A DNA stretch of 64,000 nucleotides, from contig NZ_JXCF01000001.1 of NCBI RefSeq assembly GCF_000875895.1, forward strand, positions 124,001 through 188,000, written 5' to 3'. Of the stretch, positions 46,763 through 55,860 are shown in pieces. The stretch is from Staphylococcus gallinarum. GTDB taxonomy: Bacteria > Bacillota > Bacilli > Staphylococcales > Staphylococcaceae. Each line of letters begins with the position of its first letter. Positions within the stretch are counted from its first letter, which is position 1. The notes below the pieces were generated by a model. It saw only the letters and a list, made by a program, of their open reading frames with translations. It ran no database searches and was not told the origin of the DNA. A program made the position numbers and the translations under genes.

Positions 46763-46797
46763 AAGCTGCAACAGATGTTAACCATCTATCACAGCTT
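46763..46797 (-). terminator. Terminator of the APC permease gene
   Basis: AAGCTG...CAGATG pairs with CATCT...CAGCTT (a few mismatches), and on the minus strand a run of six T follows. It lies about 15 bases past the permease stop. Confidence 0.7.
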
Positions 46798-46810
46798 GAT
46801 ATTCCATAAA

Positions 46811-48241
46811 TTACTGTACTTTCTTTTCTTTTATCATGCTTTTTGTAACGTAAAATAGGTAATAGGCAATCCCTATGACAAACCACATCAACGTATAGAA
46901 TTTAGCTTGACCACTCAATCCCCAAAATACCGCAAAGATACAAATAAAAATAATTAATGGCATTACTGGATAAAGTGGTAATTTAAATCCAGGCTCTGGT
47001 AAATCTTTACCTTCTCTTCTACGTAGTCCATACATACCAACTGTCACAAACATAAATGCAACAAGTGTACCTGCAGATATGAGCTGTGCTAAGAATGCAA
47101 ATGGGAAGACCGACCCTACTAATACTGCAACAACTGTTAAGACTAATAAAGCTCTATTCGGTAAATGTTTATTGTTTAATCGTCCAATCCAAGCTGGCAA
47201 GATACCATCTCTACCAAATGAATACAACAAACGGGAACCAGCTAACATCATACCAATTAATGCCGTAAACATACCGATTACCGACACTGCTTGAACAATA
47301 ATAGCTACCGTTTCATGACCGCTCGTACGTAATGCCCAACCTACAGGTTCAGCGTTGTCTTTATACTGAGAATAGTCAAACATACCTACGAGTACTAAAG
47401 ACACAGCTACAAACAATGTCACCGCAATGACCAATGACCCAAGAATACCACGTGGCATTGTCTTATGTGGATTAATGGCTTCACCCGAGTTCGCAGCAAT
47501 CGAATCAAAACCGATATACGAAATAAATATGACTGAACTTCCGGCATAGATACCTTGCCAACCACCAAAGGCACCATCAGCAGTCATCTTATATTCAGGA
47601 ATAAATGGCACATAGTGTCCTATATCTACTACACTTAAACCAACAATTAAAAATAGTAATATTGCCAATACTTTTAGCACCACTAATATATTTTGTACAC
47701 GTGCGGTTTCTGATGCCCCACGAGATAATAACAAAGCAGTAATAATAATTACGATAGCCGCAATTAAATCAATGATACCGCCATTTGTCCCTAATGAATT
47801 AGATAGTGCATCCGGTAACTTCACATGGAAAGGTTCAAACAATCCCCTTAAATTCGCAGAAAATCCAGACGCAACAAATGCGACGGCAATAATATATTCA
47901 GCAATTAATGCCCAACCTACTAACCAGCCAAAAAATTCACCATACAATATACTAATCCAAGTATATGCCGAACCTGCAACTGGCATGGCTGATGACATCT
48001 CTGCATAAACAAAGGCAACCAGTGCCGCTACAATAGCAGAAACAAGAAATGACAAACTTACAGAAGGGCCTGTATGGTCAGCAGCAACAACACCCGGTAA
48101 GGTGAATATTGCCGTAGAAACGATTGTCCCTACACCTAATGCAAGAAAGTCTCTAACCCTAAGCGTACGCTCTAAATGCGCATCTTTATTTTGATAAAGT
48201 GAAAAATCCTCTTTTTTCAATATTCTTTTAATAAAATTCAT
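46811..48241 (-). CDS. APC family amino-acid permease (cationic amino-acid transporter type)
   Basis: 476-residue amino-acid transporter with 12 or more helices. LRVRDFLALGVGTIVSTAIFTLPGVVAA is the helix 1 glycine-rich substrate region, and FISYIGFDSIAANSGEAINPHKTMPRGI is the conserved helix 6/loop of the CAT/YfnA group. Substrate unknown; arginine, lysine or branched-chain amino acids are typical for relatives. AAGGAG precedes the ATG by about eight bases. It is a single gene with its own terminator. It is distinct from the CycA-like permease at 2054-3451. Confidence 0.86.
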   Translation of the reverse strand: MNFIKRILKKEDFSLYQNKDAHLERTLRVRDFLALGVGTIVSTAIFTLPGVVAADHTGPSVSLSFLVSAIVAALVAFVYAEMSSAMPVAGSAYTWISILYGEFFGWLVGWALIAEYIIAVAFVASGFSANLRGLFEPFHVKLPDALSNSLGTNGGIIDLIAAIVIIITALLLSRGASETARVQNILVVLKVLAILLFLIVGLSVVDIGHYVPFIPEYKMTADGAFGGWQGIYAGSSVIFISYIGFDSIAANSGEAINPHKTMPRGILGSLVIAVTLFVAVSLVLVGMFDYSQYKDNAEPVGWALRTSGHETVAIIVQAVSVIGMFTALIGMMLAGSRLLYSFGRDGILPAWIGRLNNKHLPNRALLVLTVVAVLVGSVFPFAFLAQLISAGTLVAFMFVTVGMYGLRRREGKDLPEPGFKLPLYPVMPLIIFICIFAVFWGLSGQAKFYTLMWFVIGIAYYLFYVTKSMIKEKKVQ

Positions 48242-48441
48242 TCTAAATTACTCCTTGATGTATTAAAAACAAACACGTTTTTAAGTATAATCATTTTTGA
48301 ATATAATGTATATATGAATTTTTGAGGAATTATTAACATTTTTGGATATTCTTTATAACTTTTGCTTATAATTTCATTTATTATAGAACTTAACGTTAAT
48401 TTGCACTTATTGTTACAAACATTATTCTTATTATTTCTATA

Positions 48442-49455
48442 CTATAATGTATTAGTCACTTCTTTTAATAATTTGAGCGAATTTTTTCTCGCTTCAAAGT
48501 CATAAATAGGACTCAACGTCATCACTTCATCTATAGCTAACTCAAATTTTAACGACTTCAATTGCTGTGTAACAGTAGCTTTATCACCTATAACATACGT
48601 GTCCTTAATCATTTCTATTTCTGCCCATTCTTTGTCAGTTTGTACTTCACTTAACGCTTTATCAGGTGCTATAAGCCTTGATAACACACCTCTATGCAGA
48701 TAAAATTGCGCATGTAATGCACTTTTAGCAAGTGTTTGTGCATGTTCATTTGTATCTGCCATAATTGTTTTAATTGCTACGATTACCTTGGGTTCTGAAA
48801 GTATAGCTGACGGCTGAAATTGTTCACGATACAGTGTAATCGCTTCTTCCATCGCACCTGTTTCATAATTAATAAAATGCGCAAAAACATAAGGTAAACC
48901 TTGTTCTGCAGCTAACTTTGCCGAATCATTACTCGATCCTAGCAACCATAATTCTGCTGGTTCCATAACTTTAGGTGTCGTCTGCAATCCTTTGACTACA
49001 GAACCTTCGGGCACTGTATTCTTAAAGTAATGTGCAATTTCATTCAATTTTTGTGGAAATTGATCTACATTGCGTTTAGCAATGACACCGCTTTGTAATG
49101 CAATGTTGGACAGGTGATGGCCACCAGGTGCTCGACCCACTCCTAAATCTACTCTACCAGGTGCCAATGCACTCATAACATTAAACATTTCCGCTACCTT
49201 ATAAGAGCTGTAATGAGTAAGCATCACCCCACCAGTACCAACACGAATGTTTGCCGTCTTAGAAAGTAGATATGAAGCCAATACCTCAGGGGCAGACCCT
49301 GCAAGTGCATCTGTACTATGATGTTCGGATAACCAATAGCGTGTATAGCCCAGTTCATCTAAATATTGTGCCAATGCCACAGTATTACTAAATTCTCGCT
49401 CACTCGACTCCCCTTCAATCAATTGTGTTTGATCTAAAATACTGACATCCATCAT
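48442..49455 (-). CDS. LLM-class flavin-dependent oxidoreductase
   Basis: Luciferase-like monooxygenase of about 337 residues. MDVSILDQTQLIEGE at the start, YWLSEHHSTDALAGSAPEVL and LGVGRAPGG are the conserved YtmO/YhbW-like segments. It probably uses FMNH2 to oxidise or cleave an organic or sulfonated compound. GAGG lies seven bases before the ATG at 49455 (further in-frame starts lie close by). It follows the OYE gene by about 18 bases and so shares its promoter. Confidence 0.85.
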   Translation of the reverse strand: MMDVSILDQTQLIEGESSEREFSNTVALAQYLDELGYTRYWLSEHHSTDALAGSAPEVLASYLLSKTANIRVGTGGVMLTHYSSYKVAEMFNVMSALAPGRVDLGVGRAPGGHHLSNIALQSGVIAKRNVDQFPQKLNEIAHYFKNTVPEGSVVKGLQTTPKVMEPAELWLLGSSNDSAKLAAEQGLPYVFAHFINYETGAMEEAITLYREQFQPSAILSEPKVIVAIKTIMADTNEHAQTLAKSALHAQFYLHRGVLSRLIAPDKALSEVQTDKEWAEIEMIKDTYVIGDKATVTQQLKSLKFELAIDEVMTLSPIYDFEARKNSLKLLKEVTNTL

Positions 49456-49473
49456 ACTCACTCCTCGTTCAAT

Positions 49474-50517
49474 TTAACCTCTAAATCCAGGTTGATATTG
49501 TGTTGGTACAATCTCTTCTTTAGCAATCTTTCTCAATTGTTCATTAGCCGTCAATGGCCAATACGGATTACGCAATAATCCTCTACCAATCGCTACCATA
49601 TCCGCTTCATTATTACCAATAACGGCATTAGCTAAAATTGGATCATCCAAACGGCCAACAGCAATAACTGGTATGTTTAATGCTTCCTTTACCTTTCTGG
49701 CATATGGTAGTTGATATCCAGCATGTGTGCCAGGTCTACCATGCGGCGATATAGGTCCTTCTCCACCAGCAGAAACATCAATTACATCAGCACCCGCTTC
49801 ATAATATGTACGCGCAATATCAATTCCTGTTTCAATACCATATCCATCATCAACAAATTCTGTTGCAGAAATACGTACGATAAGTGGCATTTCGTTTGGC
49901 ATTTCTGCTCTAGCAGCAGCAATAACTTTTTCACCAAATAATGTAAGTCTTTCACCAAATTCATCTCCGCGTTGATTAGAACGTGGCGAATGAAATTGAT
50001 GTATTAAATACCCATGTGCGCCATGTATTTCAATTGCATCAAATCCTGCATCTACTGCAGCTCTTACAGAATAGCGATATTTCTCAATCATTTGATACAC
50101 TTCCGCATTCTCCAATGCACGAGGTGTCTTAAATGTTTCATCAAATGGAATCGCAGAAGGACCAACTGGTGTTTCTGCATGCTCTGCCTTTCTACCTGCA
50201 TGCCCTATTTGAATCGCCGCTTTTGCACCATATTGATGAATGCCATCAACAATAGCCTGTAATTTTGTTTTCTGAGTTTCATTCCATAATCCCAAACAAA
50301 AATCTGTAATTCTACCATCTGGTTCAATGTTAGTCATTTCAACCATGACTAATCCTGACCCACCAATTGCTCTACTAATATAATGATGATGATGCCAATC
50401 TGTAGCTATCCCATCCTTTTCTATAACACTATATTGACACATCGGTGACATCATAATGCGATTCTTTAATGTTAAACCTTTTAAATCGACTGGTGTAAAT
50501 AGGTGATTATCTTTCAT
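49474..50517 (-). CDS. Old yellow enzyme family NADPH:flavin oxidoreductase (NamA/YqjM-like)
   Basis: TIM-barrel FMN enzyme of about 347 residues that reduces activated C=C bonds and electrophilic or nitro compounds. LFTPVDLKGLTLKNRIMMSPMCQYS at the start, HHYISRAIGGSGLVM, FDAIEIHGAHGYLIHQF (substrate-anion His pair) and IGRGLLRNPYWP are diagnostic of the YqjM class. GAGG lies nine bases before the ATG at 50517, and the longer frame to 50568 has no such site. It is divergent from the aldo/keto reductase at 50704, and both promoter regions contain the same inverted-repeat motif. Confidence 0.9.
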   Translation of the reverse strand: MKDNHLFTPVDLKGLTLKNRIMMSPMCQYSVIEKDGIATDWHHHHYISRAIGGSGLVMVEMTNIEPDGRITDFCLGLWNETQKTKLQAIVDGIHQYGAKAAIQIGHAGRKAEHAETPVGPSAIPFDETFKTPRALENAEVYQMIEKYRYSVRAAVDAGFDAIEIHGAHGYLIHQFHSPRSNQRGDEFGERLTLFGEKVIAAARAEMPNEMPLIVRISATEFVDDGYGIETGIDIARTYYEAGADVIDVSAGGEGPISPHGRPGTHAGYQLPYARKVKEALNIPVIAVGRLDDPILANAVIGNNEADMVAIGRGLLRNPYWPLTANEQLRKIAKEEIVPTQYQPGFRG

Positions 50518-50543
50518 TTTTAACGACCTCACTTTATAATTTG

Positions 50544-50557
50544 TATGCACACGCATA
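50544..50557 (-). promoter_or_regulatory. Operator copy 1 upstream of the OYE gene
   Basis: TATGC ACAC GCATA, a perfect five-base-arm inverted repeat 27 bases before the OYE start. It matches operator copy 2 (50668-50685) in arms and centre. Confidence 0.65.
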
Positions 50558-50667
50558 TAATCACACACGAAATGCCTATAGTCAAATAATTAATTTTTAA
50601 TAGTTACTTAAAAGTGCGTACTTTTATTTTTTAAAATAAATGTTTACAATGAGAATCATAAATCTTA

Positions 50668-50685
50668 TATATGCACAAGCATATA
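50668..50685 (+). promoter_or_regulatory. Operator copy 2 upstream of the aldo/keto reductase
   Basis: TATATGC ACAA GCATATA, a perfect seven-base-arm inverted repeat 18 bases before the AKR start. Its core (TATGC-ACAN-GCATA) is the same as copy 1 on the other side of the divergent promoters, so one regulator probably controls both units. Confidence 0.68.
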
Positions 50686-50703
50686 ATTTAAAGGAGCGTT
50701 ATT

Positions 50704-51537
50704 ATGCAACATATTGAATTTTATAATGGCAACACAATGCCACAATTAGGTTTAGGTGTATTCAGAGTAGAAAATGATGACACAGCCAAAGATGCAGTCA
50801 AACATGCAATTGTTAATGGCTATCGTAGTATTGACACAGCATTAATTTATGGTAATGAAGAACATGTTGGCTTAGGTATTAAAGAAGGTATTGCAGAAGC
50901 TGGAATTACTAGAGAAGATTTATTCATTACTTCAAAATTATGGTTAACTGACTACGGTCAAGACAATGTAGCTGCTGGTTATCAGAAGTCGTTAGATAGT
51001 CTTGGTTTAGATTATTTAGACTTATACTTAATCCACTGGCCAGGTACTGATGAAGCAGTCATGATTGATACTTGGAAAGGTATGGAAGCATTGTATGAAG
51101 CTGGCAAAGTGAAGAACATCGGCGTAAGTAACTTTACAGAAGATAATTTGGAAACATTAAAGGCACATACTTCAATCAAACCAGTAATCAACCAAGTTGA
51201 ATTTCATCCTTATTTAACTCAACGTAATTTAAGAAATTATTTGGCGAGTGAAAATATTCAAGCAGAATCATGGTCACCATTAATGAACGCTGAAATTTTA
51301 ACAGACGAAACTGTAAATGATATTGCACAAGAATTAGGTAAATCACCTGCCCAAGTCGTAATCAGATGGAATATTGATCATGGTGTTGTCACTATACCTA
51401 AATCTATTACACCTCATAGAATAGACGAAAATTTAAATGTCTTTGACTTCTCACTATCAACAGAACAAATTGAACGTATTGATGCATTAAATCAAGATAG
51501 AAGAATTGGTCCAAACCCTGTTGAATTTAACGGATAA
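50704..51537 (+). CDS. Aldo/keto reductase (YvgN/glyoxal-reductase-like)
   Basis: NADPH-dependent reductase of aldehydes and ketones, such as methylglyoxal, of 277 residues. The AKR tetrad is readable: D in YRSIDTALIYGNE (Asp and Tyr), Lys in FITSKLW, and His in LIHWPG; VVTIPKSITPHRIDENL is the cofactor-binding segment. AAAGGAG precedes the ATG. It is transcribed away from the OYE gene. A terminator hairpin follows at 51625. Confidence 0.88.
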   Translation: MQHIEFYNGNTMPQLGLGVFRVENDDTAKDAVKHAIVNGYRSIDTALIYGNEEHVGLGIKEGIAEAGITREDLFITSKLWLTDYGQDNVAAGYQKSLDSLGLDYLDLYLIHWPGTDEAVMIDTWKGMEALYEAGKVKNIGVSNFTEDNLETLKAHTSIKPVINQVEFHPYLTQRNLRNYLASENIQAESWSPLMNAEILTDETVNDIAQELGKSPAQVVIRWNIDHGVVTIPKSITPHRIDENLNVFDFSLSTEQIERIDALNQDRRIGPNPVEFNG

Positions 51538-51624
51538 GAATAGCATATTACATGATATAACAAAGCAGTAGATACAGAATATAGACTAAAGTGAATCCTT
51601 ATGAAAGCAGTCATATAATCTATA

Positions 51625-51662
51625 AAAGCCCTTAAATGAATCTAATTTCATTTAAGGGCTTT
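51625..51662 (+). terminator. Terminator after the aldo/keto reductase
   Basis: AAAGCCCTTAAATGAA pairs perfectly with TTCATTTAAGGGCTTT (16-base arms, 6-base loop). It serves the gene ending at 51537 and, on the other strand, the quinone oxidoreductase. Confidence 0.8.
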
Positions 51663-51709
51663 CGTTATAGGTATACCTTATCCTTATAATAACTTACTAT
51701 ATCATTCAA

Positions 51710-52717
51710 CTATTCTGAAATTCGAATAACAATTTTACCAAAATTTTCACCATTCGATAATGCTTCCAATGCCTTTGGTGTTTCATCTAGATTATAACGT
51801 GCACCTATGACAGGTTTAATTTGGTGTTGTTCAACAAGGTCAATCATATCTTTAAAGTCATCAGGACTGCCCATTGTTGAACCCAATAAAGTCATTTCTT
51901 TTAATGTCATTGTCGGCAATAATAAATTGGGTACAGGGCCACGTGTTGCCCCAAAGCTAACGATTCGGCTACCTAATTTACCAATATTGATAAAGGATTT
52001 AAATGACTCTCCACCAATACTATCTATAGTTAAATCTATACCTTGTGATTGATTTAGTAATTCATTTTCCCAATCCGCATCCTTATAGTTCACACCGGCT
52101 TGTGCTCCAAGTTTAAGTGCAAAATCAAGTTTCTCTTGTTGGCTTGAAGATACATACACATTCGCTCCTAAGGCTTTAGCAAATTGAATTAAGTACGTTG
52201 CAACACCGCCACCAGCACCAGGAATAAACACATTTTCGTTTGCTTGCACCTTACCTTTTGTAATGAGTGCGCGATATCCTGTTAATCCTGATAATGGTAG
52301 TGCAGCAGCTTCTTCCCATGTTAAATGTTGGGGTTTAGGATAAACATTTTCGACTGGGATTTTAACAAATTCTGCAAATGTGCCATCATAAGGCATTCCT
52401 AAAATGGTAAAGTCTGCACTTTTAACTTTAGGATTATCTCCCCAATTCAAGCCAGGGTTAATAATTATTTCATCACCTACAGAAACATCTGCTACACCAT
52501 CACCAACTGCAACAACTTCTCCAGCACCATCAGAACCAATGATTTTTGGCACTTCTGTTCCTGGATAACTGCCACTTGCTATCATCACGTCACGTCTATT
52601 TAAGGCAGCAGCCTTTAACTTAACAACAACATCGCCTTCACTAGCAACTGGTGTTGGCACTTCTTCTACAGCTAAACGATAATTATCTTCTATATTGTTT
52701 AATACGATAGCTTTCAT
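51710..52717 (-). CDS. Zinc-type alcohol dehydrogenase-like / quinone oxidoreductase
   Basis: Medium-chain dehydrogenase/reductase of 335 residues. ALNRRDVMIASGSYPG and GSDGAGEVVAVG are the MDR N-terminal blocks. IPGAGGGVATYLIQFAKALGA is the Rossmann GxGxxG nucleotide-binding motif. No structural-zinc Cys cluster is seen, as in quinone reductases. It lies 35 bases after the AKR at 52753 on the same strand and is probably co-transcribed. Substrate (quinone, enal or enone) is inferred from context. Confidence 0.83.
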   Translation of the reverse strand: MKAIVLNNIEDNYRLAVEEVPTPVASEGDVVVKLKAAALNRRDVMIASGSYPGTEVPKIIGSDGAGEVVAVGDGVADVSVGDEIIINPGLNWGDNPKVKSADFTILGMPYDGTFAEFVKIPVENVYPKPQHLTWEEAAALPLSGLTGYRALITKGKVQANENVFIPGAGGGVATYLIQFAKALGANVYVSSSQQEKLDFALKLGAQAGVNYKDADWENELLNQSQGIDLTIDSIGGESFKSFINIGKLGSRIVSFGATRGPVPNLLLPTMTLKEMTLLGSTMGSPDDFKDMIDLVEQHQIKPVIGARYNLDETPKALEALSNGENFGKIVIRISE

Positions 52718-52752
52718 CTATTTACATTATCTCCCTTCAAAAATCCTCTCAA

Positions 52753-53604
52753 TTAGTCATGTATCTTCCAATTATTAAACATCTCTACTGTCTCAACAGT
52801 CTGTCGGTCAATATATAAACTTTTCCCTTGATCTAGTGTTTTAATTTTATTCATTTCTTCTTCTGTTAATTCAAAATCCCACACATCAAGATTTTCTTCT
52901 ATTCTATTTCTATGCGTGGATTTCGGAATGACTGAGATACCACGTTGGATATGCCAACGTAACATAATTTGAGGTACTGTTTTTTGATGTACTTTAGCAA
53001 TATCACTTAAGATACTATTGTTTAATACTTCTTCTGAAGTTTTAGCTAATGGTGACCACGCTTGTGGTTGAATATCATATGCTTTCATCACATCAATTGC
53101 TGCTTGCTGTTGGAAGAAAGGATGCATTTCAATTTGTAATACTGCTGGAACAATTTTATTATTCATAATCAAATCTACCAAAGGTGCATTATCAAAGTTA
53201 CTTAAACCAATTGCTCTAATTTTTCCTTCTTCATAAAGCTCTTCCATAGCACGCCAAGAACCATAATAATCATTGAATGGCTGGTGAATTAGATACAAAT
53301 CAATATACTCTAATCCTAATTTCTCTAATGAGGTTTCAAAAGCTTGTTTTGCTGCTTCATATCCTGCATCTTGCACCCATAACTTTGTCGTAATAAATAA
53401 TTCTTCTCTTGGCACATTAGACTTTCGAATTGCAGCTCCTACAGCCTCTTCATTCATATATGCTGAAGCCGTATCAATTAATCTATAGCCTGCATCTAAT
53501 GCATCTAACACGGCTTGTTCACAAACGTCTAAATCTTCTATTGTAAATACGCCAAATCCTTCAGTTGGCATTTCAACACCATTATTTAATGTTACGTATT
53601 CCAT
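52753..53604 (-). CDS. Aldo/keto reductase
   Basis: 283-residue AKR5-like reductase. YRLIDTASAYMNEEAVG carries the catalytic Asp and Tyr, LFITTKLW the Lys, and LYLIHQPFNDYYG the His. SVIPKSTHRNRIEENL binds NADPH. AGGAGG precedes the ATG. It lies between another AKR (53675) and the quinone oxidoreductase, in a probable three-gene detoxification operon. Substrate cannot be told from sequence. It is a paralogue of the AKR at 50704. Confidence 0.87.
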   Translation of the reverse strand: MEYVTLNNGVEMPTEGFGVFTIEDLDVCEQAVLDALDAGYRLIDTASAYMNEEAVGAAIRKSNVPREELFITTKLWVQDAGYEAAKQAFETSLEKLGLEYIDLYLIHQPFNDYYGSWRAMEELYEEGKIRAIGLSNFDNAPLVDLIMNNKIVPAVLQIEMHPFFQQQAAIDVMKAYDIQPQAWSPLAKTSEEVLNNSILSDIAKVHQKTVPQIMLRWHIQRGISVIPKSTHRNRIEENLDVWDFELTEEEMNKIKTLDQGKSLYIDRQTVETVEMFNNWKIHD

Positions 53605-53674
53605 ATGTGTAATTCCTCCAATTTAATTGTTTAATCATAATGCATAAGTTGGATCAAATCTTACGTCATCATCG

Positions 53675-54655
53675 TTACTCCATATCTTGTAACTTAGCGA
53701 TATCTTTATCTGTACGATTTCCATATATTTGTATCTTTGACAGTTCATGCTCTAACGCTAAATATGCTTCATCAGTTAATTTAACATCTGCCGCTCCTAA
53801 ATTTTCATCTACTCTATTTTCCTTTCTCATACCTGGAATAGGTACAATAAATGGTTCTTTATACAGCATCCATGCTAATGAAATTTGAGCAGGTGTTGCT
53901 TGTTGTTCGTCAGCATACTTTTGTATCAAATCGATGAGTGGTTGATTTTTATTTACATTTTCTTTGTTGAATCGTGTAATTACACGTCGGACATCATCAC
54001 CTTGATATTGATCTTCATTACTATATTTTCCAGATAAAAAACCACTTGCCAAAGGTGAGAATGGTACAAATCCAATGTTCAATTCCTTACAAGTAGGAAT
54101 AACATCTTGTTCAAATTGACGTTCCATCATTGAATATTCACTTTGAACTGCAGTAAGTGGTGTAATCTCATGCGCTCTTCTGATTTGTTCAGCAATTGGT
54201 TGTGACTGACCCCAACCACGAATTTTACCTTCAACAATTAGTTTCCCCATAACTCTTGCTACATCTTCGACAGGGATATCATCATTCACGCGATGTTGGT
54301 AATAAATATCTAAATAATCCGTGCGTAATTTCTCAAGAGAGGCATCTAAATGTGCTCTAATATGCGCTTCTAATGACTCAAATGAATCCCCAACAGCCTC
54401 ACTATCAATAAATAACTTAGACGCTAGAATAATATGCTCCCTAAATGGTTCTATAGCTTTCCCTACTAATCTTTCATTATGTCCATCTCCGTATACCTCA
54501 GCAGTGTCAAAGAATGTACATCCTTTGTCATAAGCCAATCGCATTAGTCTAATTGCTTCTTCTTCACTAGGTATCTCGCCATATCCATGACTAAAGCCCA
54601 TACAGCCATAACCGATACTAGAAACCTCGATATTTCTAAGTTTTCTATAATTCAT
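53675..54655 (-). CDS. Aldo/keto reductase, AKR11/YccK-like
   Basis: 326-residue NADPH-dependent reductase of the longer AKR type. It begins MNYRKLRNIEVSSIGYGCMG, with CTFFDTAEVYGDGHNE (Asp, Tyr), ILASKLF (Lys) and IYYQHRVND (His). FIVPIPGMRKENRVDENL is the cofactor segment. GGGGG precedes the ATG. It lies first on the minus strand after a LysR gene, with a terminator hairpin between them, so it probably has its own promoter. Confidence 0.87.
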   Translation of the reverse strand: MNYRKLRNIEVSSIGYGCMGFSHGYGEIPSEEEAIRLMRLAYDKGCTFFDTAEVYGDGHNERLVGKAIEPFREHIILASKLFIDSEAVGDSFESLEAHIRAHLDASLEKLRTDYLDIYYQHRVNDDIPVEDVARVMGKLIVEGKIRGWGQSQPIAEQIRRAHEITPLTAVQSEYSMMERQFEQDVIPTCKELNIGFVPFSPLASGFLSGKYSNEDQYQGDDVRRVITRFNKENVNKNQPLIDLIQKYADEQQATPAQISLAWMLYKEPFIVPIPGMRKENRVDENLGAADVKLTDEAYLALEHELSKIQIYGNRTDKDIAKLQDME

Positions 54656-54721
54656 TGTCAGACCCCCTATTTTTCTACAACACGATATTTCATATTTTTG
54701 AATACAATCACAGTATAAAAA

Positions 54722-54749
54722 AAGAACACCTTATGTAGAAGATGTTCTT
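54722..54749 (-). terminator. Terminator of the LysR gene
   Basis: AAAGAACA and TGTTCTTT flank about 12 bases, and on the minus strand a run of seven T follows. It lies about 40 bases past the LysR stop, which separates it from the aldo/keto reductase operon. Confidence 0.7.
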
Positions 54750-54758
54750 TAGACCAAC

Positions 54759-54780
54759 GTTATAACCAAATGGTTATAAC
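54759..54780. repeat. Perfect 22-base palindrome in the LysR 3' region
   Basis: GTTATAACCA, AA, TGGTTATAAC: ten-base arms around a two-base centre. It lies seven bases after the LysR stop and before its terminator. It may be an operator or an extra RNA stem. Confidence 0.55.
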
Positions 54781-54786
54781 TAACTA

Positions 54787-55686
54787 TTAAATTTTATTTG
54801 TTAATACTTGTTGTAGTTGCTGTATAACATCGACAACATGCGCCGGTAGCAAATCAGAATAAAAGACACCAAAGGTAAATTCACAGTCCCATGCTAATGG
54901 CTGTAGTTGTACTAATGGATGCACATTATCCCATTCATCCGATGTCAGTACCAAACAGTCCTTACGTACTGCATCATTAAACGTATGTGTATTGTAGATA
55001 GTTGTATCTTCAATTTGAATATCAGGGAGTTGTTGTAATTGTTGACGTACAACATCAAAGGCATCACTAATACCCTCTTCCAACATAATAATCTTTTGAT
55101 GGTTCAAATCTTGAACAGTCAATGTACCACTTTGATTAAACAATTTATTTTGAGGTGGGACACCGATTCGAACCGGCGTTTGATACAATTCTACGCCTTC
55201 ACATTGAAAGTAATTAAGCAATGCGCGATCTAAAAAGCCGATGACAATATCAATCGATTCGCCTATATTTTGTAATATATGATTAATTTTGTCTTCCGAA
55301 TTTTCAAATGGTACGATATTCAACTGCAAATGATCACGATTCGCCTTGATAGTAGGCCAATGTTTTACTAACACATCACCAGGGGTCATTGGTGATACAC
55401 CCAAATTGATAACTTGTTGGTTCTGTTCTTCTATCTTTTTCGCTTTAGACAATGCATCATCCGCGTAGTTAATTAAATTTTTACTTGCTTCATAAATAAT
55501 CTTTCCAGATTCTGTCAATGTCACACCTTGGGCATTTCTATTCAATAAAGTTAAACCCAAATTTTTCTCTAATGCATTGATTTGTTTAATAACGGCAGAT
55601 GCTGAAATATATAACTCTATAGACGCTTTATTAAAGCTACCTAAATCTACTACCTTTAAAAAGGTTTTAATCTGTAAATTATACAT
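54787..55686 (-). CDS. LysR family transcriptional regulator
   Basis: 299-residue LysR-type regulator with an N-terminal winged helix (FLKVVDLGSFNKASIELYISASAVIKQINALEKNLG, residues 9-44). A periplasmic-binding-protein-like effector domain follows. AAGGAG precedes the ATG. It lies upstream of the aldo/keto reductase genes on the same strand, so it is a candidate regulator of them, and possibly of the OYE/AKR divergent pair. LysR sites have a T-N11-A centre, which neither operator copy matches clearly, so this link is weak. Confidence 0.85.
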   Translation of the reverse strand: MYNLQIKTFLKVVDLGSFNKASIELYISASAVIKQINALEKNLGLTLLNRNAQGVTLTESGKIIYEASKNLINYADDALSKAKKIEEQNQQVINLGVSPMTPGDVLVKHWPTIKANRDHLQLNIVPFENSEDKINHILQNIGESIDIVIGFLDRALLNYFQCEGVELYQTPVRIGVPPQNKLFNQSGTLTVQDLNHQKIIMLEEGISDAFDVVRQQLQQLPDIQIEDTTIYNTHTFNDAVRKDCLVLTSDEWDNVHPLVQLQPLAWDCEFTFGVFYSDLLPAHVVDVIQQLQQVLTNKI

Positions 55687-55815
55687 TTTTACTCCTTACT
55701 ATAATCATAATATATGAATTACTGCTGTTAACCCCTTTCCGATATGAAATTCAGCCATATATGAATACGTTAAGTATAGCAAATTAAATTTTGAATGCTG
55801 TACGCTTAAACTTAA

Positions 55816-55857
55816 AAACATTCAACCACCTATTAAATTAGATAGTTGAATGTTTTG
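55816..55857 (-). terminator. Terminator of the fhuD2-like gene
   Basis: AAACATTCAAC pairs with GTTGAATGTTT, enclosing a loop with a weaker stem. It is a few bases beyond the siderophore-binding lipoprotein stop. Confidence 0.7.
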
Positions 55858-55860
55858 ATA

